From the NCBI GenBank assembly GCA_022566355.1, contig JADFJB010000021.1:1-43608 (forward strand): a stretch of 43,608 nucleotides of DNA. The letters are read 5' to 3'. Positions 17,911 through 28,863 of the stretch are shown piece by piece. Made by a program: the position numbers and the translations under genes. The first letter of the stretch is position 1. Each line of letters starts with the position of its first letter. The notes beneath the pieces are model-generated. The model did not search any database and was not told the DNA's origin. It saw nothing but the letters and a program-made list of their open reading frames with translations. The stretch is from a candidate division KSB1 bacterium (GTDB lineage: Bacteria; Zhuqueibacterota; JdFR-76; DREG01).

Positions 17911-18100
17911 ACCGGATATCTATTATAATTAGTTAAAATTAAATATTAGTAAGGATTTATTTACCCAGATCAACCTTTTCTCCTACAAAATATATGCCAT
18001 TCTTACTCAAAAAGAAAATACCTTCGTAACATCTTAATAATCATCAAATTGAAAAGTTCTTTAAAAAAGTCTCACCCGAGAATTGTTCTATTTCGACACA

Positions 18101-19600
18101 TTATCGTTTAGTATCAATTAATTTTTGATACAGTCTATTATATTTTTTACACGAAATATCCCAGGAAAAATCTTTTTTCATAGATCGTACGGCCAATTTC
18201 TTCCAAGAAGACGGATAATTTTTATACAAGTCAATAGCATCTTTTACTGCATCAAGCATAGCATTTGAATTGTACTCGGTAAAAACAAATCCGGTTCCTT
18301 TTTTATTATCATTACTATAGTCGAATACTGTATCGGCTAATCCACCTGTTTTACGCACTATTGGAATTGTTCCATACTTCATACTATAAAGCTGATTCAA
18401 TCCACAAGGCTCAAAATAAGACGGCATTAAAAACATATCCGCTCCCGCTTCGATTAAATGAGCCAAAGAATTATTAAGTTCAATTTTTACCACCAATTGT
18501 TCAGGATACTTCTTTTGCAATTTCTTAAGTTTATTTTCAAATTCCAAAACCCCTTGGCCCAGAATAATGAAATAAACACCAAGGTTAACTATATCGGGAA
18601 TCGCATCAATTATTAAGTCAAATCCTTTCTGATGAACCAATCGTGAAACCATTCCAATAATCGGAATCGATGGGTCATATTTTAGGCCAACTTTTTCGCA
18701 GAGTATGTTTTTATTTTCCTTTTTCTTATCAATTGATCTGGAGCTATAATTAACATGGAGGAAAGGATCGATTTCAGGATCCCATTCATCGTAATTTACG
18801 CCATTGAGGATGCCTACAAATCTTTTCGATTTTTTGTGTAAAACATCCTGCATTCCTGCAGCAAGTTCAGGATTTCCCAAAACTTCTTGTGCATATGTCT
18901 TACTGACAGTATTGATATAATCTGCTAATTCTAAACCGCCTTTAAGAAAACTAATTTTATCAAAGAACTTTAATGGGTTATCGTCATTATTCAAATCGTA
19001 ATTTAAACCGGTTTCCTTTAGCATTTTCAATGCAAAAATTCCGTTATATGCAAAATTATGTACAGTAAAAAGTGTCCGGCTATTTTTATAGAAATTATCA
19101 TTTGAGTAGACGGTTTTTAAATAGATGGGTATTAATCCGCATTGCCAATCATTACAATGAATCACTTCCGGCTGCCAATGTAATTTTTTAAGCATTTCCA
19201 ATGCAGAACGGGCAAACAACGAAAACCTTGCCGCGTTGTCTTTATAATCTTTTCCGGTTTTTGGATCTCCATATAATCCATCGCGATCAAAATAAGGGGG
19301 ATAATCCAAAAAATATATTTGAACTTTAGAATTCGGCAAAAATGCGGCTCTGATGCTTACCGTCACCGTTCCATCTTTGTGTGGTATTTCCAAATCTCTT
19401 AATCGGATAACATCCCGGAGAGCAAATTTTCTTTCCGAAATCGTCTTATATTTTGGCATGAATACACGAATATCATGGCCAAAACTCTTTAACGATATAG
19501 GTAAAGCTGAGGCAACATCAGCTAAACCGCCGGTTTTGGCAAATGGGACGACTTCTGAAACAACATATAATATATTAGACGACGGTGTATCGTTTGTCAT
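18101..19600 (-). CDS. glgA: Glycogen synthase (GT5)
   Basis: Transfers glucose from ADP- or UDP-glucose to the growing alpha-1,4-glucan in the cytoplasm. It has 499 residues, the normal GlgA length. The N-terminus has SEVVPFAKTGGLADVASALP (14-33), with the KTGGL nucleotide-binding motif. The middle has HCNDWQCGLIPIYL and VHNFAYNGIF, and the C-terminal domain has GMVSRLVHQKGFDL, MPSYFEPCGLNQLYSMKYGT (Glu catalytic region) and RKTGGLADTV, all GT5 hallmarks. It lies 26 nt after galT, apparently in the same unit. No branching enzyme or ADP-glucose pyrophosphorylase gene is in the window. Downstream (18066-18080) only a weak 4-bp hairpin before Ts is visible. Confidence 0.95.
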   Translation of the reverse strand: MTNDTPSSNILYVVSEVVPFAKTGGLADVASALPISLKSFGHDIRVFMPKYKTISERKFALRDVIRLRDLEIPHKDGTVTVSIRAAFLPNSKVQIYFLDYPPYFDRDGLYGDPKTGKDYKDNAARFSLFARSALEMLKKLHWQPEVIHCNDWQCGLIPIYLKTVYSNDNFYKNSRTLFTVHNFAYNGIFALKMLKETGLNYDLNNDDNPLKFFDKISFLKGGLELADYINTVSKTYAQEVLGNPELAAGMQDVLHKKSKRFVGILNGVNYDEWDPEIDPFLHVNYSSRSIDKKKENKNILCEKVGLKYDPSIPIIGMVSRLVHQKGFDLIIDAIPDIVNLGVYFIILGQGVLEFENKLKKLQKKYPEQLVVKIELNNSLAHLIEAGADMFLMPSYFEPCGLNQLYSMKYGTIPIVRKTGGLADTVFDYSNDNKKGTGFVFTEYNSNAMLDAVKDAIDLYKNYPSSWKKLAVRSMKKDFSWDISCKKYNRLYQKLIDTKR

Positions 19601-19626
19601 TTAAGTAGTACCATATCTAGATTTGA

Positions 19627-20625
19627 TTAAATGTGAATCTCTCGAAGAAATTTTGCCGCATCTTCTGGCAAAGTAGGATTAATGTAAAATCCAGACCCCC
19701 ATTCAAAGCCGGCAATTTTTGTTAGTTTTGGTATAATTTCCATATGCCAGTGAAAATTTTGTTTATTATCATCCGAGAGGGGTGCAGTATGAATCATAAA
19801 ATTATATGGCGGATCTGAAAGTGCTCGATTTAATCTGATCAAGGTTTCTTTGACAATTAATGCGAAATGGTGAAAATCTTCTTTCTGTGAATTTTCAAAT
19901 TTTGCTAGATGATTTTTGGGCAATATCCATGTCTCAAATGGAAAACGAGGTGCAAAAGGTTCTAAAGAAACAAACATTTCATTTTCTAAAATGATTCGTT
20001 TCCCGGAATTTCTTTCCTGATGGATAATATCACAAAAAATACAACGTTCTTTGTACTTATAATATTCTTGAAATCCTTTCAATTCTTCTGCAACTTGAAT
20101 TGGAATGATTGGAGTTGCAATCAGTTGTGAATGGGAATGTTCCAAAGAAGCACCAGCAGCTGCTCCATGATTTTTAAACACAAGGATATACTTAAAACGA
20201 ATGTCTTTTTTAAGGTCTAACATTCTCTCTTTTATTGCCCACCAAATTTCTTGAATATGACTGGAATCCAGATCGATTAAATCTTTTTTGTGTTCCGGAG
20301 TTTCGATGATAACTTCATGAGCACCTATTCCATTCATAGTATCATAAACACCATCACCCACACGATTCAGCTCCCCTTCAACTTGTAAAGCCGGATATTT
20401 ATTTGGCACAACTCTTACCCGCCAACCCGGTTGGTTTGCTTTTTTTTCTGCTTCTCGATAAGCCAGAACTTCAGGAGGTGTTTTAACTTCGTTCCCTTCG
20501 CAAAAAGGGCAGAATCCGCCTTGTCTTTTAACCGTTTCAACAATAAAATCTGATGGTCTTTTCCCCCTTCCTGTGGATATTATTACCCAACGGCCAACTA
20601 TCGGATCCTTGCGCAACTCAGGCAT
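19627..20625 (-). CDS. galT: Galactose-1-phosphate uridylyltransferase
   Basis: Exchanges UMP between UDP-glucose and galactose-1-phosphate in the Leloir pathway. It has 332 residues. The N-terminal ELRKDPIVGRWVII and FCPFCEGNE (zinc-type cysteines) are characteristic. HSHSQLIATP is the nucleophile-histidine (H-x-H-x-Q) motif, and FHWHMEIIPKL near the C-terminus holds the second histidine pair. CIFCDI probably completes a metal site. It lies 12 nt after the CpoB-like gene and 26 nt before glgA. Its product links hexose metabolism to nucleotide sugars used by the polysaccharide locus just downstream (inference). Confidence 0.93.
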   Translation of the reverse strand: MPELRKDPIVGRWVIISTGRGKRPSDFIVETVKRQGGFCPFCEGNEVKTPPEVLAYREAEKKANQPGWRVRVVPNKYPALQVEGELNRVGDGVYDTMNGIGAHEVIIETPEHKKDLIDLDSSHIQEIWWAIKERMLDLKKDIRFKYILVFKNHGAAAGASLEHSHSQLIATPIIPIQVAEELKGFQEYYKYKERCIFCDIIHQERNSGKRIILENEMFVSLEPFAPRFPFETWILPKNHLAKFENSQKEDFHHFALIVKETLIRLNRALSDPPYNFMIHTAPLSDDNKQNFHWHMEIIPKLTKIAGFEWGSGFYINPTLPEDAAKFLREIHI

Positions 20626-20637
20626 AAAAATTATTTC

Positions 20638-21387
20638 TCATTGAAATTTTACTAACAGTTGCTGAGCAGTTGCTGCAAATTCACTGTTGGGGAATTTATC
20701 CAAGAGCCGCTGAAAGGCTTGTTTTGCACTATCCATTTGCCCCAACTTCTCATAACAAAACCCGATTTTTAGTTGAGCGGCATCTTCCTTATTTGAATTA
20801 ATAAAATTTGCCACCTTTTCAAACTCAATTAAAGCAGTTTGAAATTCTCCAAGACCATAATAGCATTCACCTATCCAATATTGACAATTATCAGATAAGG
20901 AATTGTTCATGTCATTTTGAAGTAACTGTTCAAAGCTGAGAATTGCCGTCTTATAGTCCTTAGCCATGTACTCGGAAAGAGCAGATCGGTAGGCACTTTC
21001 ATTCCCTCTTGATTTTGGAGGTTGTGTAGGTTGTAAATCAATCAACAATTTTTCTCTTTCTGTAAGTTGTTTCTCTTTTTCCCCAATCTCATTTGTTAAT
21101 TGAGAGATGGTGGCATTCTTTTCTAATAATTCGGATTCCAATTTTTTTACTTTCTGCTCCATCTCTTCTTTTTCTTTTATCACTGAATCCAGATTTGTTT
21201 CTTCTTCACCGGCTTTAGGTATACCTAAAAGCTGCAAAACTTGATCTTCATCCGAAGGTTCTGTTTGATTTACATTTTGTTCACCTGGTCTCTGGCTTGT
21301 CATTTCAGGATTTGTGGATGAACAGGCACTAATAAATAAACATACGATAAAAAAAGTAATGACAAAAATTCCATTTTTAAAATTCAT
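20638..21387 (-). CDS. CpoB/YbgF-like TPR lipoprotein
   Basis: Envelope protein of 249 residues. A signal peptide ends in a lipobox, FISAC, with Cys22 as the lipidated residue. A low-complexity stretch (24-60) leads to a coiled coil (about 65-120), and three TPR-type repeats fill about 130-249 (for example YKTAILSFEQLLQNDM, GEFQTALIEFEKVANF and LGQMDSAKQAFQRLLDKFP). This layout matches CpoB/YbgF, which links outer-membrane constriction and peptidoglycan synthesis, though tol-pal genes are absent here. GGAGG lies 6 bases before the ATG. It heads the unit with galT and glgA; a candidate promoter lies at 21559-21588. Confidence 0.8.
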   Translation of the reverse strand: MNFKNGIFVITFFIVCLFISACSSTNPEMTSQRPGEQNVNQTEPSDEDQVLQLLGIPKAGEEETNLDSVIKEKEEMEQKVKKLESELLEKNATISQLTNEIGEKEKQLTEREKLLIDLQPTQPPKSRGNESAYRSALSEYMAKDYKTAILSFEQLLQNDMNNSLSDNCQYWIGECYYGLGEFQTALIEFEKVANFINSNKEDAAQLKIGFCYEKLGQMDSAKQAFQRLLDKFPNSEFAATAQQLLVKFQ

Positions 21388-21558
21388 TTGATACCTCCAA
21401 GTTACCCGATAATATTAAATGTTATATATTTATTCTTAGAAGAAGTTAATTTAGAAAAGCTCAAAAAAAAGGAGTTGTTTCCATTGAATTTGAAAAGATG
21501 TTAAATAGTCTTTTAAACTCATTATTTAATTTCACTTATCATATTGAATTTTATAAAA

Positions 21559-21588
21559 GTTATACAAAAAAATCAAGCTTATTTTCAA
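21559..21588 (-). promoter_or_regulatory. Candidate sigma-70-like promoter for the cpoB-like/galT/glgA unit
   Basis: On the minus strand TTGAAA (21583-21588) lies 18 bases before TATAAC (21559-21564), with TG directly before the -10. It sits in the 280-base gene-free stretch, 170 bases upstream of the first ATG. The region is AT-rich, so chance matches are likely; no conserved site supports it. Confidence 0.3.
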
Positions 21589-21667
21589 TTCAGCATTTTG
21601 CAGAACGAGAAGTAAAAACATCAATATAATTTAGAATTTTTATGAATCCCCAAAAAATGTCCATTTA

Positions 21668-22909
21668 CTAGTATTCATGTCGACGAAGAGAAAAATTGAG
21701 TATTAAAGCGATTGAAACCATACAGGTATTTAAAAAAGAACCCCCATAGCTAATAAACGGCAGCGGAAGACCGGTAACTGGCATCAGGCCCATTACCATA
21801 CCCAAATTGACAAAGTAATGGTATAAAATCATCGTTGTGATACCTATGACAACCAATGATGAAAACCGGTTTTTCACGTTAGAAGCAACTTGAATTCCTC
21901 GTGAAATTAATAGGACAAACAAAACAATAACTGTTATACAACCTAAAATGCCAAATTCCTCTCCAATAACAGAAAAGATGAAATCTGTATGTTGCTCCGG
22001 AAGAAATCTTAATTGTGTTTGTGTGCCTTCTAAAAAACCTTTCCCGGTGATCCCACCTGATCCGATTGCTACTTTTGATTGAATTACCTGGTAGCTGATT
22101 CCTTTTGGATCGCTAACGATTCCAAGGAAGGAAAGCACTCTTTTCTGTTGGTAGGCCTCCAATGAGTTCCAAAGAAATGGTGTAATAACACCTACAAAAA
22201 TATTGAGGACAATATGGCCAAAAGTAAAAATCATGTTCCTACTTGCGAAGAATAATACAATTAACAATATTCCCATAATTAAGGAAAAAGACCATAATTC
22301 AAACGAAGCTAGCATTGTTAATCCCGGGATAAACGTTAATAACAAAATTAGCGGAGATACGCCTGCCCAAAATAGCATAGCCGGGATAATTGCTATAAAA
22401 ACTAAAGAAGTGCCGAGATCTGGCTGCTTAAAGATAAGTATAAAAGGAAGTATCCCAAGACCGGCAAGGATAAGCAAAGTTCTTTTATCATCCAATTTAT
22501 CATGATGATCCGTAAGAAAACGCGCAAGAGCAAATATCGTTGCTAATTTTGCCCATTCCGATGGTTGAAAACGAAGACCACCTGCCGACAACCATCTAGC
22601 AGCTCCACCCCCAGAAATACCTTTGATTAAAACAACAATCAATGCCAGCATGATAAAACCATAAAAAACATACGCCAAAGCCATGTACAATTTGGAATTT
22701 ATCAATATGGCAGGGATAAATAAAATGATTCCAAAACATAACCAGTACACCTGCCTTTGGAAATTGTTAGATGCTAATTCACCAATCTGTCCTGAAGTAG
22801 CACTGTAAATACTGATTAAACCAATCGAAATCAGCATAAACATACAGATAATTAGACCCAAATCTAAAATACTGAAGTTGTGTTTAATTTTGTTAGTAAA
22901 CATCAACAC
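21668..22909 (-). CDS. rodA: RodA, SEDS peptidoglycan glycosyltransferase
   Basis: Integral membrane polymerase that extends glycan strands from lipid II in the elongasome. It has 413 residues with about ten membrane helices. GGAARWLSAGGLRFQPSEWAK is characteristic of FtsW/RodA. LPEQHTDFIFSVIGEEFG carries the conserved acidic residue required for polymerase activity, and PFISYGGSFLN near the end is the family signature. It is last of the five-gene shape cluster, 12 nt after the PBP2 gene, its cognate transpeptidase. Its placement with MreB, MreC and MreD supports RodA over FtsW. Confidence 0.95.
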   Translation of the reverse strand: MLMFTNKIKHNFSILDLGLIICMFMLISIGLISIYSATSGQIGELASNNFQRQVYWLCFGIILFIPAILINSKLYMALAYVFYGFIMLALIVVLIKGISGGGAARWLSAGGLRFQPSEWAKLATIFALARFLTDHHDKLDDKRTLLILAGLGILPFILIFKQPDLGTSLVFIAIIPAMLFWAGVSPLILLLTFIPGLTMLASFELWSFSLIMGILLIVLFFASRNMIFTFGHIVLNIFVGVITPFLWNSLEAYQQKRVLSFLGIVSDPKGISYQVIQSKVAIGSGGITGKGFLEGTQTQLRFLPEQHTDFIFSVIGEEFGILGCITVIVLFVLLISRGIQVASNVKNRFSSLVVIGITTMILYHYFVNLGMVMGLMPVTGLPLPFISYGGSFLNTCMVSIALILNFSLRRHEY

Positions 22910-22921
22910 TGATCCATAATT

Positions 22922-24733
22922 TCAATTCTTACTAGCTAGGCTACTCGGAGTTTCTGCCGGATATTTTTGGAAATATAGTTTTAAAAGCTTTCCTGCTTTA
23001 GGAGCGGCTATACTACCACCTCCTCCGCCATTTTCAATGAGAACAACTATGGCAACTCTTGGGTTTTCACGAGGAGCGAAACCGATAAACCATGCATGAT
23101 CATTACCATGTGAATTTTGTGCTGTTCCGGTTTTACCAGCAACATTTATCCCCGGAACTCTGGCGGCTTTTGCAGTGCCCTTTTCTCCATTAACAACTCT
23201 AAACATCCCTTCATGTACAATATCATACGCCTCCTCAGGAAGTTCTTCAATTTTCAATGGACTTGATTCGTAAACAATCGTTTCCTGAGTAATTTGGTTT
23301 TGAGTCGATTTTAGCAAGTGTGGTTTATGATAGATTCCTCTTTTTGCAATTATTCCAGCAAATTGTACCATTTGTAATGTCGTAACTAAAAGATCTCCCT
23401 GGCCTATAGATAAATTTACCAACAACCCTTTTGTCCATTTTTTTTCACCGTAACGATTATCAAAATACTCATGATCCGGAACTAATCCTGAATTTTCCAA
23501 AGGAAAATCGACACCCGTTTTTTTACCGAACAAAAAAATTCTGCTAAATTTAGACCACTCATCTAACCCAACTTTTAACCCTAATTGGTAAAAATAGACG
23601 TTGCATGATTGTTCAATAGCTTTAAGCAAATTCATTCTACCATGCCCTTTTGATTTCCAACATTTAAAATATCGAACTCCAAATCGGTATGAACCCGCGC
23701 AATTCACAACCGAGGTTGGTTTTATCACCTTATTTGCTATAGCAGCCATTACCACAACTATTTTATAAGTTGAGCCAGGAGGATATAAGCTTTGCAAAGA
23801 GCGATTATAAAACGGATGTTCAGGATTATTTTGAAGATTTCGCCAAACTGTAGGAGAGATTACCCCAGCCAAGTCACGCGGGTTAAAATCAGGTTTACTG
23901 ACCATAGCTAAAACCCCGCCATCTTCCAAATCCAGCATGATAATGCTACCGCGAGATTCCCCCATTGACTCTTCCGCTAAAGTTTGTAAATCTACATCTA
24001 ATGTTAGATCAAGGTTTAATCCCGGTATAGATTTTTCCTTTAGAGGATTTTTTAGTTTTTTTACTTCTCGCCCTAAAGCATCCACTTCAACATATTCGAG
24101 ACCCGATTTCCCTCGTAATTTTTCATCATAAAAACTTTCAATCCCTCTTTTTCCAATTACATCTCCAGATTGATACTCCGGGTTGGATTTATTTTTTAAT
24201 TCTGTGCTTGTAATTTCACCTAAGTATCCAAGAACATGAGCTGCACGCACACTAGAAGGATAGGATCGTATAGGTTCGATCCAAAAACCTACTCCCGGAA
24301 ACTCCATTCGCATTTCTTCAAAACGAGTTACAATAGATATATCAACTTGCCGCATTAATCGAACCGGGAGAAAATAACCTCGCATATTTCTTCGAACAGC
24401 TGCTTTTAGCTCCTCAGGTGTTTTATTGATATACTCGCCAATTCGATTATAAAGATCTGGATTATTCTGTAAATTATATGGAATTGCATGTAATGAAAAC
24501 GCCGGAGAGTTATTTACAATTAATGTTTTATTACGATCGTAAATCAATCCCCGTAATGGTTTTAATGTAACTTCACGAATTCTATTCTGGTCGGATTGTA
24601 ATTTATAATCTGTTTTATGTAATATTTGCAGATAAAACAGCCTAAATATTAAAACAACCGTTAATGCAATTAGACTGATCCAATAGACTAATTTTACTTG
24701 AGATGGAAACGAAGCTATTCTATTATTTTTCAT
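22922..24733 (-). CDS. mrdA: Penicillin-binding protein 2, elongation transpeptidase
   Basis: Class B PBP of 603 residues that crosslinks peptidoglycan during side-wall growth. One N-terminal membrane anchor (about 14-36) is followed by the dimerisation/pedestal region with RGLIYDRN (61-68). The transpeptidase has S321-x-x-K324 in PPGSTYK, S376-C-N378 and K534-T-G536. All three catalytic motifs are intact. The gene overlaps mreD by 11 nt at its start and precedes rodA by 12 nt. Regulation is likely shared with the cluster. Its length and partner genes favour PBP2 over FtsI. Confidence 0.95.
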   Translation of the reverse strand: MKNNRIASFPSQVKLVYWISLIALTVVLIFRLFYLQILHKTDYKLQSDQNRIREVTLKPLRGLIYDRNKTLIVNNSPAFSLHAIPYNLQNNPDLYNRIGEYINKTPEELKAAVRRNMRGYFLPVRLMRQVDISIVTRFEEMRMEFPGVGFWIEPIRSYPSSVRAAHVLGYLGEITSTELKNKSNPEYQSGDVIGKRGIESFYDEKLRGKSGLEYVEVDALGREVKKLKNPLKEKSIPGLNLDLTLDVDLQTLAEESMGESRGSIIMLDLEDGGVLAMVSKPDFNPRDLAGVISPTVWRNLQNNPEHPFYNRSLQSLYPPGSTYKIVVVMAAIANKVIKPTSVVNCAGSYRFGVRYFKCWKSKGHGRMNLLKAIEQSCNVYFYQLGLKVGLDEWSKFSRIFLFGKKTGVDFPLENSGLVPDHEYFDNRYGEKKWTKGLLVNLSIGQGDLLVTTLQMVQFAGIIAKRGIYHKPHLLKSTQNQITQETIVYESSPLKIEELPEEAYDIVHEGMFRVVNGEKGTAKAARVPGINVAGKTGTAQNSHGNDHAWFIGFAPRENPRVAIVVLIENGGGGGSIAAPKAGKLLKLYFQKYPAETPSSLASKN

Positions 24734-25208
24734 ACATCACAACTAATAATTTAGGATAAATTGCCCAAACAATCAGTCCGATTGAGGATGTATAGAGTGC
24801 ACCCGGTAGAGAAAAACGAAAAAATAAATAAATTCCATCCACTTCTGTTCCGAAAGAAAATATCCATCCGTATAGGAAATTATGAGAAAGTGTTACCATA
24901 AATATAAGAAATCCTGTATCCAATATTGAAGTCCCCATAAAACCTATCGGGACATTATGTGTAAAAAAACCGATAAACGATTTACAAAAAGCGCTGAGTC
25001 CAAAAAGAGTTGATAAAATTGCATCTTCAACCAACCCGATAAAAAAGCCAGCCAGGCATCCGAAAACCCGGCCAAATTTTAAGCTTAGAAAAATCAAGTA
25101 AATCACAATAAAATTTGGCTTTACCTCATATATTGCCATAAAATCAGCAATTGTTCTTTGAGCAACCAGGGCGCCAAGAAAAGTAACTGCTGGAACCAAA
25201 TATTTCAT
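24723..25208 (-). CDS. mreD: MreD, rod-shape membrane protein
   Basis: Small polytopic protein of 161 residues with about five hydrophobic segments and little charged sequence, normal for MreD. The GCLAGFFIGLVEDAI stretch (about 50-64) matches the family core, where an acidic residue often follows the GL. It connects MreC and the PBP2-RodA pair at the membrane. Its start is 3 nt after the mreC stop and its end overlaps the mrdA start by 11 nt, so translation is probably coupled. Sequence similarity in this family is low, so position weighs heavily in the call. Confidence 0.85.
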   Translation of the reverse strand: MKYLVPAVTFLGALVAQRTIADFMAIYEVKPNFIVIYLIFLSLKFGRVFGCLAGFFIGLVEDAILSTLFGLSAFCKSFIGFFTHNVPIGFMGTSILDTGFLIFMVTLSHNFLYGWIFSFGTEVDGIYLFFRFSLPGALYTSSIGLIVWAIYPKLLVVMYEK

Positions 25209-25211
25209 GGA

Positions 25212-26003
25212 TTAACGCCGTGGATTTCCGATAATGAATGAATCCTCCAAGTTATTCAAATTAACTGAGGTTGTAATTTCAATTAGCTTAAATAAAGCGG
25301 CCGGTGGTTCTTCAACTTTGCTTACATATCCAATTTCAATTCCCTTGGGATATATTGCGCTATTCCCTGATGTAATGATCACATCGCCAAGTTTTATATC
25401 TTCAGTGATAGGAACGTAATTCAAAATGAGTTTATTTTCGTCCGTGTTTTTAACGATCCCTGTTATTCTTGTTCTTTGAATCATAGCCCCAACCCGAAAA
25501 TTAATATCATCCAAAACTTGCACTACCGAAATATGATCCCCTGCGGTTACAACTCGTCCTACCAGTCCTTTGCTTGCCAACACCGGCATTCCCGGTTGAA
25601 CTCCATCACTTGTTCCAATGTCAAGTAAAATAGCGTGAGAGAAACCTTCATAATTTTGCACTATAATCGAAGCCGGTATTAAATCGTAGGCACTGCTCTT
25701 TTTGAAATCCAGCATTTGTCTTAAGCGGTCATTTTCCAAGTAAGCTTCTTTCAATAAACTATTTTCGTATGAAAGAGCAGCTAACCGGATTCGAATGATT
25801 TCATTTTCTCTTTTTAATGAGCGATATTGATATATTGAACTCATCCAATTGTTCCAAACCCCCGTTGCATTTAGAACATGTGATCTTATCCAGGTTACTT
25901 GTGGTGTTTTATTATTTATAATGAGGAGTAATGAAAGAGTAAGAATGAAAAATAGTATACTGTAATCCCGAAAACTTTGAGTGTATCTTTCCCAACGAAT
26001 CAT
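25212..26003 (-). CDS. mreC: MreC, rod-shape-determining protein
   Basis: Periplasmic scaffold of the elongasome, 263 residues. A single membrane helix (about 15-30) is followed by a coiled coil (about 55-95: SLKRENEIIRIRLAALSYEN) and the two-barrel periplasmic domain. ASKGLVGRVVTAGDHISVVQ and ITSGNSAIYPKGIEIGYVS are the conserved blocks of that domain. It lies 6 nt after the mreB stop. MreC activates PBP2-RodA and links it to MreB filaments. The start codon is ATG. Confidence 0.94.
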   Translation of the reverse strand: MIRWERYTQSFRDYSILFFILTLSLLLIINNKTPQVTWIRSHVLNATGVWNNWMSSIYQYRSLKRENEIIRIRLAALSYENSLLKEAYLENDRLRQMLDFKKSSAYDLIPASIIVQNYEGFSHAILLDIGTSDGVQPGMPVLASKGLVGRVVTAGDHISVVQVLDDINFRVGAMIQRTRITGIVKNTDENKLILNYVPITEDIKLGDVIITSGNSAIYPKGIEIGYVSKVEEPPAALFKLIEITTSVNLNNLEDSFIIGNPRR

Positions 26004-26009
26004 TTGGAG

Positions 26010-27083
<1,074 letters not shown>

Positions 27084-27101
27084 TTACAATTAAGATATTC
27101 C

Positions 27102-28661
27102 TTAGTGTCGGAAATGGCGTTTACCTGTGAATACCATAGTCATTCCGTGTTCATTTACAGCATCAATTACTTCTTCATCTCGAATGGAACCACCCGGTTG
27201 AATAATAGCGGTTACCCCGGCTTTTGCAGCAGTATCAACACCGTCCCGAAATGGAAAGAACGCATCCGAAGCCATTACCGATGCCAAAAGTGATAATCCC
27301 GCATTTTTTGTTTTTTGAATGGCTAACGCCACAGAATCTACTCTTGACATCTGTCCTGCTCCAATACCAAGAAGACGATCACTCTTAGAAAAGACAATTG
27401 CATTTGATTTTACATGCTTTACAGCACGCCAGGCAAAAGCCATAGATTCCATTTCATTTTCACTGGGTTGGCGTTTTGAAACCACTCTAATTTCTGAATC
27501 TTTTAATTGAATATTATCTTCTTCTTGGATTAAAAAACCATTCAAACTATTGCGAATACACAACTTAGCATCCATATTCTTTTTCGGGTGATACTTGAGA
27601 ATCCTTAGTTTTTTTTTCTTTTGTAACAGTAATAATGCATTCTCTTCAAATTCAGGCGCCAATAGTACTTCCAGGAAATGAGATTTCAGTTGTTCTGCCA
27701 ATGATACTGTAATCGATCGATTGACACTCATTATACCCCCAAATGCAGAAACAGAATCTGCGGCCATTGCTTTTTGATATGCCGCTACTAAATCTTTCCC
27801 TGAACCTATTCCACAAGGATTGGTATGTTTTATAATTGCAACTGATGGCCGTTCAAAATCAGAAATAATTGAGTGAGCTGCATCTACATCCATTATGTTA
27901 TTGTATGACAAATCAATACCATGGAGTTGCTCAAAACCATCAATCTCAGGCCCGGAATTTATTTGATAATACCCGGCTTTTTGATGAGGGTTTTCTCCAT
28001 ATCTCAGTTTTGATGTCCTTTGCAAAGGCAAAACCAATCTATCATTTAATTGATTGTTAAAGCCAGTATCCCCGGTAAAATATTCGGCAATCATGCCATC
28101 ATAAAATGATGTCAATTGAAAAGCCTGGACCGCTAATTTTTTGCGAGATTCCTGGGAAAATGATCCTTGATTCTTTTCCATCTCCTCCTGGATCCAGTGA
28201 TATTGTTCAGTGGATGTTATCACAGCAACATCTGAATAATTCTTTGCTGCTGAGCGAATCAACGTTGGCCCGCCAATATCGATCAATTCAACCATATCCT
28301 GGTGTGATTTATTTTTATCACCTGTATGTTCTAAAAAAGGATACAAATTAACCACAACTACGTCGATTGGCCCAATATCCAGTTCTCTTAATTGTCTTTC
28401 ATGTTCTACATTATTTCTAATTGACAGAATTCCTGCAGCTATCTTTGGATGAATTGTTTTTACTCTCCCGCCAAGTATTTCAGGAGAACCTGTGTACTCG
28501 GAAATATCTTGAACTTGAATCCCATGATTCCTTAGGTGTTCTGCCGTCCCACCACTGCTGAGAATCTCATAACCAAAATTACTTAAATTTTCTGTAAATT
28601 CTGATATGCCTGTTTTATCATAAACGCTAATTATTGCTTTTTTAATACAAACCTCACTCAT
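27102..28661 (-). CDS. purH: Bifunctional AICAR transformylase / IMP cyclohydrolase
   Basis: Performs the last two steps of IMP synthesis. It has 519 residues, the standard length. The N-terminal MGS-like cyclohydrolase domain (about 1-195) has [30 protein letters not shown] and [14 protein letters not shown]. The transformylase domain has [20 protein letters not shown] (catalytic Lys-His), [27 protein letters not shown] and [10 protein letters not shown]-like sequence near the end. Nothing is missing. It is 202 nt downstream of purN, with a candidate promoter at 28765-28793, so it may be transcribed separately. The start ATG has a GGAG about 14 bases upstream, a long spacing. Confidence 0.97.
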   Translation of the reverse strand: MSEVCIKKAIISVYDKTGISEFTENLSNFGYEILSSGGTAEHLRNHGIQVQDISEYTGSPEILGGRVKTIHPKIAAGILSIRNNVEHERQLRELDIGPIDVVVVNLYPFLEHTGDKNKSHQDMVELIDIGGPTLIRSAAKNYSDVAVITSTEQYHWIQEEMEKNQGSFSQESRKKLAVQAFQLTSFYDGMIAEYFTGDTGFNNQLNDRLVLPLQRTSKLRYGENPHQKAGYYQINSGPEIDGFEQLHGIDLSYNNIMDVDAAHSIISDFERPSVAIIKHTNPCGIGSGKDLVAAYQKAMAADSVSAFGGIMSVNRSITVSLAEQLKSHFLEVLLAPEFEENALLLLQKKKKLRILKYHPKKNMDAKLCIRNSLNGFLIQEEDNIQLKDSEIRVVSKRQPSENEMESMAFAWRAVKHVKSNAIVFSKSDRLLGIGAGQMSRVDSVALAIQKTKNAGLSLLASVMASDAFFPFRDGVDTAAKAGVTAIIQPGGSIRDEEVIDAVNEHGMTMVFTGKRHFRH

Positions 28662-28764
28662 ATGATACTCGGGAACTCCTTCATTTTTAAATAAATAGAA
28701 TGATTAATTAACTTGGACTATTCATGACCTTATCACTGCCATGGGAGGGATCAATTTTGCAACT

Positions 28765-28793
28765 ATTTTATACTTACAATTATGCTTTTTCAA
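28765..28793 (-). promoter_or_regulatory. Candidate sigma-70-like promoter upstream of purH
   Basis: On the minus strand TTGAAA (28788-28793) and TAAAAT (28765-28770) are 17 bases apart, about 105 bases before the purH ATG in a 202-base gene-free stretch. An overlapping TATAAA with 15-base spacing is also present. No PurR-type or purine-riboswitch pattern was recognised in the leader. Confidence 0.35.
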
Positions 28794-28863
28794 TTTTATG
28801 AAAATAGATCCCGTTATAATAAAACCAAAATGGAGTTGTAAACAAGTATTATCTTAAATATTG

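Noticed and set aside
18066-18080. Possible terminator after glgA
   Set aside because: A 4-bp stem before Ts is not convincing as an intrinsic terminator.
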